Shown: positions 38,201 to 47,300, counted from the stretch's first letter. The stretch: DNA of 64,000 nt from Bartonella sp. WD16.2 (GCF_002022505.1 NZ_CP019781.1:186001-250000), one strand, 5' to 3'. Translations and numbers: made by a program. Notes: a model not told the origin generated them from the sequence alone.

Positions 38201-38295
38201 CATCTGAAAACGGAAGCGCCCGCTACAATTTATCCACCACAACTTCAGGCGGCCAGTGGGGTATAGGAATAAGTTTAAGCTTAATGTTAAAATAA
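29254..38295 (+). CDS. Giant headless trimeric autotransporter adhesin TAA4
   Basis: Encodes a 3013-residue BadA/Vomp-family protein, the longest here. The MKK start at 29254 follows GAAAGA. The signal peptide, FCGVDQVV region and SSCEADASVNAL segment match TAA3, and again no multi-repeat head is present before the neck (DTDAVNVAQLKAL). The first third of the stalk is shared with TAA3. The later part uses other modules, notably those with QLYKLDQSVEKLASSAKS and ISILNNEEKVRVLTGL, and includes a 1281-bp higher-order repeat. The C-terminal region is its own variant: a WTDPTFTITKFG segment, then an anchor with KEARQAAAVSLAVSNLRY and a final LSLMLK. It ends 30 bases before a truncated leader copy that precedes the broken TAA5. 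Confidence 0.94.
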   Translation: MKKVHITLKNKSFNSQKLLSEVSLVRAASLGVVMAALLSSVSPVFASHLSSTGATVQSVSAGVVSANVGHGRVGVANGSRFCGVDQVVSRSSSRSGKKVSAKEKSKKLTANQLSDGSSGYFFESSCEADASVNALASASTHASIDGVAGDWFLEENNPINWSVNTRSVNTASTRVADGKDTDAVNVAQLKALPAQDGIRGDPDLIYFNEGQIAIGGKTRGEVINIWNEDGHGRFIFGVKGGSVKPASTDAINGSQLYGTNTTITKYLGGKAAYEDGEWTEPTFTIQKKDHHDVASAFAGVDSKLSELSEQVGGVEGSLIVHQEKETHKITIGAKAEGGEISIANSSREQRKLTGLAAGAVSEDSQEAITGGQLYETNSTIAKYLGGKAAYEGGKWTEPTYEIQSKDHHDVGSAFAGVDSKLSELSKKVEGVEGSTNLVVQDPEKHTITIGAKAEGGEISIANSSREQRKLTGLADGELSEDSKEAITGGQLYETNSTIAKYLGGKAAYEGGKWTEPTFMIQSKGHHDVGSAFAGVDSKLSELSKQVGGVEGSLIVHQEKETHKITIGAKVEGKEISIANKSKGLRKLTGLEEGAVSEVSTDAVSGKQLHGVKQSVEKLSSTVDKAKEDISTLDKNLNASLGGGANVFSGTAPKYKIQGQSRTGVEAAFQGVDETLTQLSGKISEVEKNSFVAQEDLGLITIGKDVEGGEISIANKSKGLRKLTGLEEGVVSAGSTDGVSGKQLYKLDQSVEKLASSAKSVQTNIATFDKNLNEFLGGGADVLKGTAPKYKIQGQSRTGIEAAFKGVDEKLTELSKQVGGVEGNGLVTQDKSSNIITIGKDVEGGEISIANKNKGLRKLTGLEEGDVSKTSTDAVTGKQLHEVKQSVAQLTETVSGVQVNIVDFDKNITKSLGGSASVLESKQPTYKIQDRGRIGIEAAFQGVDETLTQLSGKIGEVEKNSLVAQEDLGLITIGAKVEGKEISIADKSKGLRKLTGLEEGAVSAGSTDAVSGKQLHGVKQSVEKLSGTVGKAEKDILALDKNLNASLGGGADVLKGTAPKYEIQGQGRTGVEAAFKGVDETLTGLSKKVEGVEGSLIVHQEKETHKITIGAKVEGKEISIANKSKGLRKLTGLEEGAVSEVSTDAVSGKQLHGVKQSVEKLTETVSGVQVNIVDFDRNITKSLGGGASVLESKQPTYKIQGQGRTGVEAAFQGVDETLTQFSVKIGKVEKNSLVAQEDLGLITIGKDVEGGEISIANKSKGLRKLTGLEEGVVSAGSTDGVSGKQLYKLDQSVEKLASSAKSVQTNIATFDKNLNEFLGGGADVLKGTAPKYKIQGQSRTGVEAAFQGVDETLTVLLGKVEDVTGTISNNLVAQDESPNVITIGKNVEGDEISIANNKKGIRKLTGLEEGDVSAESTDAVSGKQLHGVKQSVAQLTETVSGVQVNIVDFDKNITKSLGGSASVLESKQPTYKIQDRGRIGIEAAFQGVDETLTQLSGKIGEVEKNSLVAQEDLGLITIGAKVEGKEISIANKSKGLRKLTGLEEGVVSAGSTDAVSGKQLHGVKQSVAQLTGTVSGVQVNIVDFDKNFNEFLGGGADVLKGTAPKYEIQGQGRTGVEAAFKGVDETLTVLLGKVKDVTSAISNSLVVQEKESKLITIGKNVEGDEISILNNEEKVRVLTGLAEGDVSETSTDGVSGKQLYKLDQSVEKLVSSAKNAQTNITTFDKNINKYLGGGADILKSTAPIYTIQGQSRIGIEAAFQGVDETLTVLLGKVEDVTSTISNSLIVQEKESKLITIGKNVEGDEISILNNEEKVRVLAGLAEGNVSEVSTDAVSGKQLYKLDQSVEKLASSAKSAQTNITTFDKNLNRYLGGGADVLKSTAPIYTIQQYGYNDIGIAFEGVSSSLEDLSVKAASTENSVKARVENERLVVQEKESKLITIGKDVEGDEISILNNEKKVRVLTGLAEGDVSETSTDAVSGKQLYKLDQSVEKLTSSAKSAQTNIITFDKNLNEFLGGGADVLKGTAPKYKIQDQDHTGIEAAFKGVGEKLTDLSIKASEATSGLESRMENERLVEQDLISKLITIGKDVEGDEISIVNNKGGTRVLSGVANGVLSNDSTDAVSGKQLYGLDQSVEKLVSSAKNAQTNITTFDKNINKYLGGGADILKGTAPIYTIQDQDRTGVEAAFQGVDETLTILLGKVEDVTSTISNSLIVQEKESKLITIGKNVEGDEISILNNEEKVRKLTGLAEGDVSETSTDAVSGKQLYKLDQSVEKLASSAKSAQTNITTFDKNLNRYLGGGADVLKSTAPIYTIQQYGYNDIGIAFEGVSSSLEDLSVKAASTENSVKARVENERLVVQEKESKLITIGKDVEGDEISILNNEKKVRVLAGLAEGNVSETSTDAVSGKQLYKLDQSVEKLTSSAKSAQTNIITFDKNLNEFLGGGADVLKGTAPKYKIQDQDHTGIEAAFKGVGEKLTDLSIKASEATSGLESRMENERLVEQDLISKLITIGKDVEGDEISIVNNKGGTRVLSGVANGVLSNDSTDAVSGKQLYGLDQSVEKLVSSAKNAQTNITTFDKNINKYLGGGADILKGTAPIYTIQDQDRTGVEAAFQGVDETLTILLGKVEDVTSTISNSLIVQEKESKLITIGKNVEGDEISILNNEEKVRKLTGLAEGDVSETSTDAVSGKQLYEMNTTIVQYFGGRAGYQDGKWTDPTFTITKFGRHGKNRKKAYHNVADAFGAVNDSMSSFNDRIQQVENQAFGILNWDNEKNAYDASHNGQVGKITNVANGTIEKGSTDVVTGDQLWETNEKFGKVENRVDTFMGGIVTYDKDKQGNKTNSVTLVGADDDTPVTIDNVADGKVEKGSKQAVNGGQLHDYTKEQMDLVLADANKYTDEKIKNIKNIENIPPDIITRANTYTDIKFNALSSEIKNVQKEARQAAAVSLAVSNLRYNNTPGKFSIALSSGVWRGQSALAFGAGYTSENGSARYNLSTTTSGGQWGIGISLSLMLK
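34560..37310 (+). repeat. 1281-bp higher-order tandem repeat in TAA4
   Basis: About two copies of a 1281-bp (427-residue, three-module) unit plus a partial third. Landmarks recur exactly 1281 bases apart: the QQYGYNDIGIAFEGV module near 34910 and 36190, and the GLESRMENERLVEQ module near 35440 and 36720. A few substitutions separate the copies (RVLTGLAEGDV versus RVLAGLAEGNV). The block boundaries are approximate because the flanking modules are similar. Confidence 0.9.
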
Positions 38296-38325
38296 TAAAC
38301 CCTTCTTATAATAACTCACCCACTT

Positions 38326-38612
38326 CAACATTTTTTTGGAGGCTTTTATTATGAAAACCACTACTTTTGTAAGGATAAGATCTTAAATGATTACTCTCCT
38401 TACTAATTGTTCTTAATGTGAGGAACCTAATTTAAAAGCTAAAAGACTACATTTTTGTTTTTAGCACATAAAATTAGTTTCACTCTCTGGTTCATTTTTA
38501 TGTTTATTTTCACAATACAAAACCTACCATCAAATTAACTAGCGCCCAATTGTGACTTTTAAATGGCTCAAATGCATTTTTTTTGATGTTTTTTATTTTT
38601 GAAAGATTTGTT
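38326..38612 (+). promoter_or_regulatory. Conserved adhesin leader, copy 4, 5'-truncated (before TAA5)
   Basis: This copy starts abruptly at CAACATTTTTTTGGAGG, 31 bases after the TAA4 stop, and lacks the first 300 bases or so of the longer copies. It keeps the Shine-Dalgarno sequence, mini-ORF 1 (38351-38386, MKTTTFVRIRS, with Pro changed to Ser), mini-ORF 2 (38387-38416) and both hairpins. The breakpoint just upstream of GGAGG suggests the mini-ORF part can move as a unit. Confidence 0.55.
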
Positions 38613-40779
38613 ATGAAAAAGGTACATATCACTCTAAAAAATAAAAGCTTCAATTCTCAAAAGCTTCTTTCTGAGGTGTCTTTGGTGAGAGCTGCTTCGT
38701 TAGGGGTGGTAATGGCTGCTCTTTTATCGAGCGTTTCTCCAGTTTTTGCTTCTCATCTCTCTTCAACGGGGGCGACAGTTCAAAGTGTAAGTGCAGGTGT
38801 GGTTTCTGCAAACGTTGGTCATGGGCGTGTTGGGGTGGCTAATGGTAGTCGTTTTTGTGGGGTAGATCAGGTTGTGAGCCGTAGTTCATCAAGATCGGGT
38901 AAGAAAGTATCTGCGAAGGAGAAATCTAAGAAACTGACCGCAAATCAGCTTTCTGATGGTTCTAGTGGTTATTTCTTTGAGAGTAGTTGTGAGGCTGATG
39001 CTTCAGTAAATGCTTTAGCAAGTGCGAGTACACATGCTTCAATTGATGGAGTGGCAGGGGATTGGTTTTTAGAAGAAAATAATCCTATCAACTGGTCTGT
39101 TAATACAAGGTTTGTCAATACAGCTAGTACACGTGTTATTGGCGAGGAGATGAGGGGGCGTCACAACTTAGTCGTTGTGACGCCCCGCCAGGTAACGCTT
39201 TCAATGTGTGTGTAGGTTCAGGGGTTAATGTGAATGCTGGTAGCAGTTCTGGTGTTGCTTTGGGGAGAAGCTCTATGTCTTATGCTAGAGTGGGACAGCA
39301 GATTTTGTTTGGTTATGATCCCTTGTCTGGTAAGACTACGGGGAGGACCGATGCTTCATGGAAAAGTTCTTACGATCCAGTTTCTTTTGGTAATGAAAAA
39401 GAAGGAATAACGCGACAAATTACAGGGGTGGCCGCTGGTTATTACGATACTGATGCAGCGAGCATTGCGCAGCTAAAAGAGTTAAAGGAATGGACAGAGA
39501 AGCAAGGTGGCACTTGGAAACTTTCTATTGATAGTGGAGGTGCTACAAAAATTAATTATAAAAACGGTGTTAAGTTAATTTCCAAGGATAATCTTAGCAT
39601 TACTAAAACGGACCAGGGAGTTAAATTTAATCTGAAACCGAATCTTAAAGTAACTAGCATTACGGTGGAGAGTAATGGTCCAACGTTGAGTGGTGTTGGG
39701 ATTGATGCTGGAAAAAAATTGAAAATGTAACAGAAGGAAGAATTACTCAAGCTTCGATAGAAGCAGTAACAGGTTCTCAGCTTTATGAGATGAATACAAC
39801 GATAGCACGGTATTTCGGAGGAGGAGCAGGATATGAGGGTGGTCAATGGACAGATCCTACATTTAGTGTAGTCCAATTTGGTACGAATGGCAAGAATGTC
39901 AGACAGGACTATCATACTGTAGCAGATGCTTTTGGTGCTGTTAATAGTAGTCTGTCAGGTCTCAATGATCACATTCAGCAAGTTGAAAATCAGGCGAATT
40001 CTTCAGTGAACTCTGATGGTTTAAATTGGAGTGGTGAACAAGGAGCCTATGATGCTAACCATGGTGGTCAAGCAGGTAAAATTACTAATGTGGCTAATGG
40101 TGCTATTGAACAGGGATCTTCTGATGCGATTACAGGTGATCAACTTTGGCAGACGAATGAAAAGGTTGACGGTCTTGAAAACAAAGTTGATAGTATAATT
40201 AACGATGTTGACATTCTTACTGAGGGGGCTGTTATTTATGATAAAGATGAACATGGCGCAAAAGTTAATAGCATTACGTTAGTCGGTGTTAAAGAAGGTG
40301 ACCCTGTGGTCATTGACAATGTTGCAAATGGTAGGATCGAAAAAGGTTCAAAACAAGCGATTAACGGTGGGCAGTTGCATGATTACGTCCAAGAACAGAC
40401 AAAACTTACTCTTGCCGATGCTAACAAATACACCGATGAAAAAATAGAAAATATAGTTGGTGGTGCTGTTGCACAAGCTAACACCTATACTGATACGACA
40501 TTTGATGTCTTAAATTACAAAATTAAAAACGTCCAAAAAGAAGCAAGACAAGCAGCAGCTATTGGTTTAGCTGTGTCTAATTTGCGTTACGCTGATATAC
40601 CTGGGGCAATAAGTGTTGCATTTGGTAGTGGTTTATGGCGCAGTCAATCAGCATCTTCTTTTGGTGCTAGTTATACATCTGAAAATGGAAAGGCCCGTTC
40701 TAGTTTATCTGCAGCGACTTCTGGAGGTCACTGGGGTGTAGGTGCAGGAGTAAGCTTAATATTAAAATTTTCTAAATAA
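38613..40779 (+). pseudogene. Short frameshifted trimeric autotransporter TAA5
   Basis: This is a BadA/Vomp-family gene without a long stalk, broken into three frames. Part 1 (38613-39215) has the signal peptide and the FCGVDQVV/SSCEADASV region, then shifts frame near 39140 and ends TLSMCV. Part 2 (39206-39730) carries the vestigial head (VCVGSGVNVNAG, GVALGRSS, GYDP), the neck and a KTDQGVKFNLKPNLKV segment. Part 3 (39790-40779) is the coiled-coil and YadA anchor. The second shift is one missing A in a run of seven at 39712-39718; with eight, the frame reads GKKIENVTEGRITQAS...QLYEMNTT into part 3. The first shift is also explained by one missing base. The 5' part copies TAA4 and the 3' part (39753-40766) is identical to TAA6. 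It could be dead, phase-variable or a sequence donor. Confidence 0.88.
39155..39186. repeat. Perfect 13-bp GC-rich inverted repeat inside TAA5
   Basis: GGGGCGTCACAAC (39155-39167) and GTTGTGACGCCCC (39174-39186) are perfect inverted copies around the 6-base spacer TTAGTC. This is far more GC-rich than its surroundings. It lies about 10 bases after the first frameshift. In the ancestral frame it encodes GASQLSRCDAPP, which aligns with the Cys-containing region of other adhesins, so it is not plainly an insertion. No T-tract follows, so it is not a standard terminator. Confidence 0.85.
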
Positions 40780-41010
40780 ATTAACCAAACTCCATGAAAG
40801 AAAAAAGTTATCCACAGGTTTATTGAGACAATATTAATTAATAATTAAATCCACTACGAATATATACTACCTATCTTTACTGGAAAATAAAACACATCTC
40901 AATCTTTATTAAGATTCATTTTAATACGTAGAACTATATCCCTTTATTTCTTCTATTTACTAATCAATATGTACTTTGCTAATTTTTGAGACCACATTAA
41001 TAACAACAAA
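40780..41010. other. Intergenic segment after TAA5 with a DnaA-box match
   Basis: Non-coding, AT-rich, with TTATCCACA at 40808-40816. It resembles the region after TAA2 and TAA3 in layout but is clearly diverged from it. No terminator or gene is evident. Confidence 0.45.
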
Positions 41011-41312
41011 CTTTTATTTTGGAGGGGTTATTATGAAAAACTACATATTTTTGAGGTCACACACCTTATAAGGACAGAATCCGAAATGATGACTTTCCTT
41101 ATTAATTTCTATTGACTCAAACAGCCCATTTAAAAGCTACAAAACCTCATTCTTTTATTTGTTAGCTTGAAAAGTTAGTCTCATTCTTTGGTTTATTTTT
41201 TATGTTTGTTTTCACAACAAAAGTCTACCATTGAATTAGATAGTGCTCAATTGTGACTTTTAAATGGCTCAAATGCATTTTTTTGATGTTTTTTATTTTT
41301 GAAAGATTTGTT
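41011..41312 (+). promoter_or_regulatory. Diverged adhesin leader, copy 5 (before TAA6)
   Basis: This is the informative copy because its sequence has drifted while the layout is kept. GGAGG (41021-41025) precedes mini-ORF 1 (41033-41071, MKNYIFLRSHTL). Mini-ORF 2 (41086-41115, MMTFLINFY) keeps exactly 9 codons. Hairpin A is ATAAGGA (41068-41074) with TCCTTAT (41096-41102), again with a 21-base loop; its outer pair has changed from G-C to A-T on both sides. Hairpin B is AAGCTACAAA (41134-41143) with TTTG-T-TAGCTT (41158-41168), longer than in copy 1 and with a new C-G pair. A T7 tract replaces T8 near the adhesin start. Confidence 0.55.
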
Positions 41313-44300
41313 ATGAAAAAATTACATATCACTCCAAAAAACAAAGGCCTCAATGGTCCAAGATCTCTGTCTGAAGTGTCTTTGGTTAGAGTTGTTTCAT
41401 TAGGGGCGGTAATGGCTTCTCTTTTATCGAGTGTTTCTCCAGTTTTTGCTTCTCATCTTTCTTCAACAGGGGCGGCAGTTCAAAGTGCAAATGCGAGCCA
41501 AAGCACAAGTGGTGTAATTTCTGCAAGTGCTCGTGATGGGCGTGTTGTTATGACGCATGGTGATCGTTCTTGTGGTGTGGATCATGTTGTTAGTCGTTCA
41601 TCATCCACATCAGGCAAGAAAAGATCCGCAGAAGAGCATTATAAGAAATTGACCGCCAATCAGCTCTCTGATGATTCTGGTGGTTATTCCTTTGAAAGTA
41701 GTTGTGGGGCTGATACATCAGTGAATGCTTTAATTGATGTAGAAACGACAAGAGATTGGTTGCTGAAAGAAAATAATGCTATTAATCGGTCTAGTAATGC
41801 AATAGTTTTCTTATCTGCGGATGCAACCAGTGCAGGGGGATATAATCAGCAAAACGGGCTCTCTATTATTGGTGAAAACAGTAGTCGTGGGGTGCTTCCA
41901 GAGAAACTTGAGTATTGGTGTGATTCCGATGGGTTAGCAAGGAGGTCAGTGTGTATAGGTACCGAAGCTCGTGCAGACGCAGCAGATGCTGTTGCTTTGG
42001 GGTCCTACTCTAGAGGCCATCGTGGTGCTGGAGTGTCTGGTTATAATGCTCGGGTTGATGGACATTATGCCGTGAACCGGATTGAATGGACAAGTACTCT
42101 TGGTGAAATTAGTATTGGTGATGAACCTCTAGGAAAAACACGACAAATTACGGGAGTCTCTGCTGGTACTCATGATACTGATGCAGTGAATGTTGCTCAG
42201 CTAAAATCATTGAAAGAATGGATCATTAAGGATACTGTAACCAGTCGTTGGAGAATTTCTGTTGACGGCCAAAATGTTACAGTCATTGGTGACCAAGACG
42301 GGGTTGATTTCTCTGCTCAGCCTGATAGCAATATTAAGATTGTCAAAGAGGGTAATCATATACAATTTAATTTGGTTGAGGATCTTAAAGTATCAAGCAT
42401 TACATTGGGAAGTGGTGGTCCAAAGTTAAGTGCTAGTGGGATCGATGCTGGGTATAAAACAATTACACACCTGGTCGGCGGAGATATTAGAGTAGACTCT
42501 ACAGAAGCAGTGAATGGTTTCCAGCTGTATAAGGTGGCCAGTGCTACTTCGAAGTATTTCGGTGGTGAAGGAGATGTACTAGAAGGCCATATTCCGCGGT
42601 ATAGAATTCAGGGGGAGGTACAGGCTGATGTTGGGTCTGCTTTTGAGGCTGTTGATACGGTACTGACACGGCTTACTACTGGGCTTTACGATGCTGCCAG
42701 TAATAGCTTTACTATGCAAGATCCAGAGACACATGCTATCACTATTGGAGCAAAAACAGATGGCACTGTGGTTTCCATCGCTGCTAGAGGTTCGAGACCT
42801 CGCGTTCTTACTGGTTTGGCAGATGGACATGTTTCAGAAAATTCGACAAACGCTATCACTGGTTCGCAGCTTTGGCAGGCGATGGGAAATGTTGTCGAAT
42901 TAAAAGGTGCTGTGTCTGGTGTAGATGGGCGTATGACAATTTTTACTAATAGGCTTTCTCGGTATTTAGATGGTAATGCAAATCTTGCAGGTGGTCAAGA
43001 ACCGACGTATATTATTCAAAAAAAGGAGCATAACAGTGTTGGCCGTGCGTTTGTAGGTGTTGATAAGACACTGACGGATCTTTATGAGAAGGTTGATATT
43101 CTGCACAACAGCGTAGGGGATGACAGTCTTGTAGCGCAAAGTCAAGAATCTCAGCTGATTACGATTGGAGGACAGACTGGGGGTAATAAGATCAGTATCA
43201 CCAATAATAAAGGGGAAGCTCGTGTGCTTACCGGCTTGAAGGGTGGAGATGTTTCTGAAAGTTCGATAGAAGCAGTAACAGGTAAACAGCTTTATGAAGT
43301 GGGTCAGGACATTGAGGGTGTGAATGCTGCTGTAACGAATGTTGAGGGAAATATCACAACTTTTGGTGGGAATATTTCTCGGTATTTAGGTGGTGGAGCA
43401 TATGTACTGGCAGGTACAGCCCCAACGTATAGCATTCAGAAAAAGGAGCATAATGATATTGGCAGTGCGTTTGCAGGTGTTGATAATACACTGACAGATC
43501 TTTATGAGAAAGTTGATGTTTTGCACAACAGCGTAGGGGATGACAGTCTTGTAGCGCAAAGTCAAGGATCTCAGCTGATTACGATTGGAGGACAGACTGG
43601 GGGTAATAAGATCAGTATCATCAACAACAAGAGAGAATCTCGTGTTCTTACTGGTTTGGCAAAGGGGCGTCTTTTGGAAAGTTCGATAGAAGCAGTAACA
43701 GGTGCACAGCTTTATGAAATGGGTCAGGATGTTAATGGTTTACGTGCTGCTGTATTGAATGTTGTGGAGAATTTTATAACTCTTGATGGGAATATTTCTC
43801 GGTATTTAGGTGGTGGAGCAGATGTACTGGCAGGTACAGCCCCAACGTATAGCATTCAGAAAAAGGAGCATAATGATATTGGCAGTGCGTTTGCAGGTGT
43901 TGATAATACACTGACAGATCTTTATGAGAAGGTTGATGGTCTGCACAACAGCGTAGGGGATGACAGTCTTGTAGCGCAAAGTCAAGAATCTCAGCTGATT
44001 ACGATTGGAGGACAGACTGGGGGTAATAAGATCAGTATCACCAACAACAAAGGTGAATCTCGTGTTCTTACTGGTTTGGCAAATGGGGATGTTTCTGAAA
44101 GTTCGATAGAAGCAGTGACAGGTAAACAGCTTTATGAAGTAGGTCAGGACATTGAGGGTGTGAATGCTGCTGTAACGAATGTTGAGAGGAATGTTACAAC
44201 TCTTGATGGGAATATTTCTCGGTATTTAGGTGGTGGAGCATATGTACTGGCAGGTACAGCCCCAACGTATAGCATTCAGAAAAAGGAGCATAATGATATT

Positions 44301-47300
44301 GGCAGTGCGTTTGCAGGTGTTGATAGTTCACTGACAGATCTTTATGAGAAAGTTGATGGTCTGCACAACAGCGTAGGGGATGACAGTCTTGTAGCGCAAG
44401 GTCAAGAATCTCAGCTGATTACGATTGGAGGACAGACTGGGGGTAATAAGATCAGTATCACCAACAACAAAGGGGAAGCTCGTGTGCTTACCGGCTTGAA
44501 GGATGGAGATGTTTCTGAAAGTTCGATAGAAGCAGTAACAGGTAAACAGCTTTATGAAGTGGGTCAGGACATTGAGGGTGTGAATGCTGCTGTAACGAAT
44601 GTTGAGAGGAATGTTACAACTCTTGATGGGAATATTTCTCGGTATTTAGGTGGTGGAGCAGATGTACTGGCAGGTACAGCCCCAACGTATAGCATTCAGA
44701 AAAAGGAGCATAATGATATTGGCAGTGCGTTTGCAGGTGTTGATAATACACTGACAGATCTTTATGAGAAGGTTGATGTTCTGCACAACAGCGTAGGGGA
44801 TGACAGTCTTGTAGCGCAAAGTCAAGAATCTCAGCTGATTGCGATTGGAGGACAGACTGGGGGTAATAAGATCAGTATCACCAACAACAAAGGTGAGTCT
44901 CGTGTTCTTACTGGTTTGGCAAATGGGGATGTTTCTGAAAGTTCGATAGAAGCAGTGACAGGTAAACAGCTTTATGAAGTAGGTCAGGACATTGAGGGTG
45001 TGAATGCTGCTGTAACGAATGTTGAGAGGAATGTTACAACTCTTGATGGGAATATTTCTCGGTATTTAGGTGGTGGAGCATATGTACTGGCAGGTACAGC
45101 CCCAACGTATAGCATTCAGAAAAAGGAGCATAATGATATTGGCAGTGCGTTTGCAGGTGTTGATAGTTCACTGACAGATCTTTATGAGAAAGTTGATGGT
45201 CTGGAAAATGGTAGTGTTACAGTAGGTAATGGTCTTGTTGAGCAACATCCTGTGTCAAATCTGATCACTATTGGAGCAAAAACAGATGGTACTAAGGTTT
45301 CCATTACTAACAAAGATGGTGAATCTCGTGTTCTTACTGGTTTGGCAAATGGGGATGTTTCTGAAAGTTCGATAGAAGCAGTAACAGGTTCTCAGCTTTA
45401 TGAAGTAGGTCAGGACATTGAGGGTGTGAATGCTGCTGTAACGAATGTTGAGAGGAATGTTACAACTCTTGATGGGAATATTTCTCGGTATTTAGGTGGT
45501 GGAGCATATGTACTGGCAGGTACAGCCCCAACGTATAGCATTCAGAAAAAGGAGCATAATGATATTGGCAGTGCGTTTGCAGGTGTTGATAATACACTGA
45601 CAGATCTTTATGAGAAAGTTGATGGTCTGGAAAATGGTAGTGTTACAGTAGGTAATGGTCTTGTTGAGCAACATCCTGTGTCAAATCTGATCACTATTGG
45701 AGCAAAAACAGATGGTACTAAGGTTTCCATTACTAACAAAGATGGTGAATCTCGTGTTCTTACTGGTTTGGCAAATGGGGATGTTTCTGAAAGTTCGATA
45801 GAAGCAGTGACAGGTAAACAGCTTTATGAAGTAGGTCAGGATGTTGAGGATTTAAGTGCTGCTGTAACGAATGTTGAGAGGAATGTTACAACTCTTGATG
45901 GGAATATTTCTCGGTATTTAGGTGGTGGAGCATATGTACTGGCAGGTACAGCCCCAACGTATAGCATTCAGAAAAAGGAGCATAATGATATTGGCAGTGC
46001 GTTTGCAGGTGTTGATAGTTCACTGACAGATCTTTATGAGAAAGTTGATGGTCTGGAAAATGGTAGTGTTACAGTAGGTAATGGTCTTGTTGAGCAACAT
46101 CCTGTGTCAAATCTGATCACTATTGGAGCAAAAACAGATGGTACTAAGGTTTCCATTACTAACAAAGATGGTGAATCTCGTGTTCTTACTGGTTTGGCAA
46201 ATGGGGATGTTTCTGAAAGTTCGATAGAAGCAGTAACAGGTTCTCAGCTTTATGAAGTAGGTCAGGATGTTGAGGATTTAAGTGCTGCTGTAACGAATGT
46301 TGAGAGGAATGTTACAACTCTTGATGGGAATATTTCTCGGTATTTAGGTGGTGGAGCATATGTACTGGCAGGTACAGCCCCAACGTATAGCATTCAGAAA
46401 AAGGAGCATAATGATATTGGCAGTGCGTTTGCAGGTGTTGATAGTTCACTGACAGATCTTTATGAGAAAGTTGATGGTCTGGAAAATGGTAGTGTTACAG
46501 TAGGTAATGGTCTTGTTGAGCAACATCCTGTGTCAAATCTGATCACTATTGGAGCAAAAACAGATGGTACTAAGGTTTCCATTACTAACAAAGATGGTGA
46601 ATCTCGTGTTCTTACTGGTTTGGCAAATGGGGATGTTTCTGAAAGTTCGATAGAAGCAGTAACAGGTTCTCAGCTTTATGAAGTAGGTCAGGATGTTGAG
46701 GATTTAAGTGCTGCTGTAACGAATGTTGAGAGGAATGTTACAACTCTTGATGGGAATATTTCTCGGTATTTAGGTGGTGGAGCATATGTACTGGCAGGTA
46801 CAGCCCCAACGTATAGCATTCAGAAAAAGGAGCATAATGATATTGGCAGTGCGTTTGCAGGTGTTGATAGTTCACTGACAGATCTTTATGAGAAAGTTGA
46901 TGGTCTGGAAAATGGTAGTGTTACAGTAGGTAATGGTCTTGTTGAGCAACATCCTGTGTCAAATCTGATCACTATTGGAGCAAAAACAGATGGTACTAAG
47001 GTTTCCATTACTAACAAAGATGGTGAATCTCGTGTTCTTACTGGTTTGGCAAATGGGGATGTTTCTGAAAGTTCGATAGAAGCAGTAACAGGTTCTCAGC
47101 TTTATGAAGTAGGTCAGGACATTGAGGGTGTGAATGCTGCTGTAACGAATGTTGAGAGGAATGTTACAACTCTTGATGGGAATATTTCTCGGTATTTAGG
47201 TGGTGGAGCAGATGTACTGGCAGGTACAGCCCCAACGTATAGCATTCAGAAAAAGGAGCATAATGATATTGGCAGTGCGTTTGCAGGTGTTGATAATACA

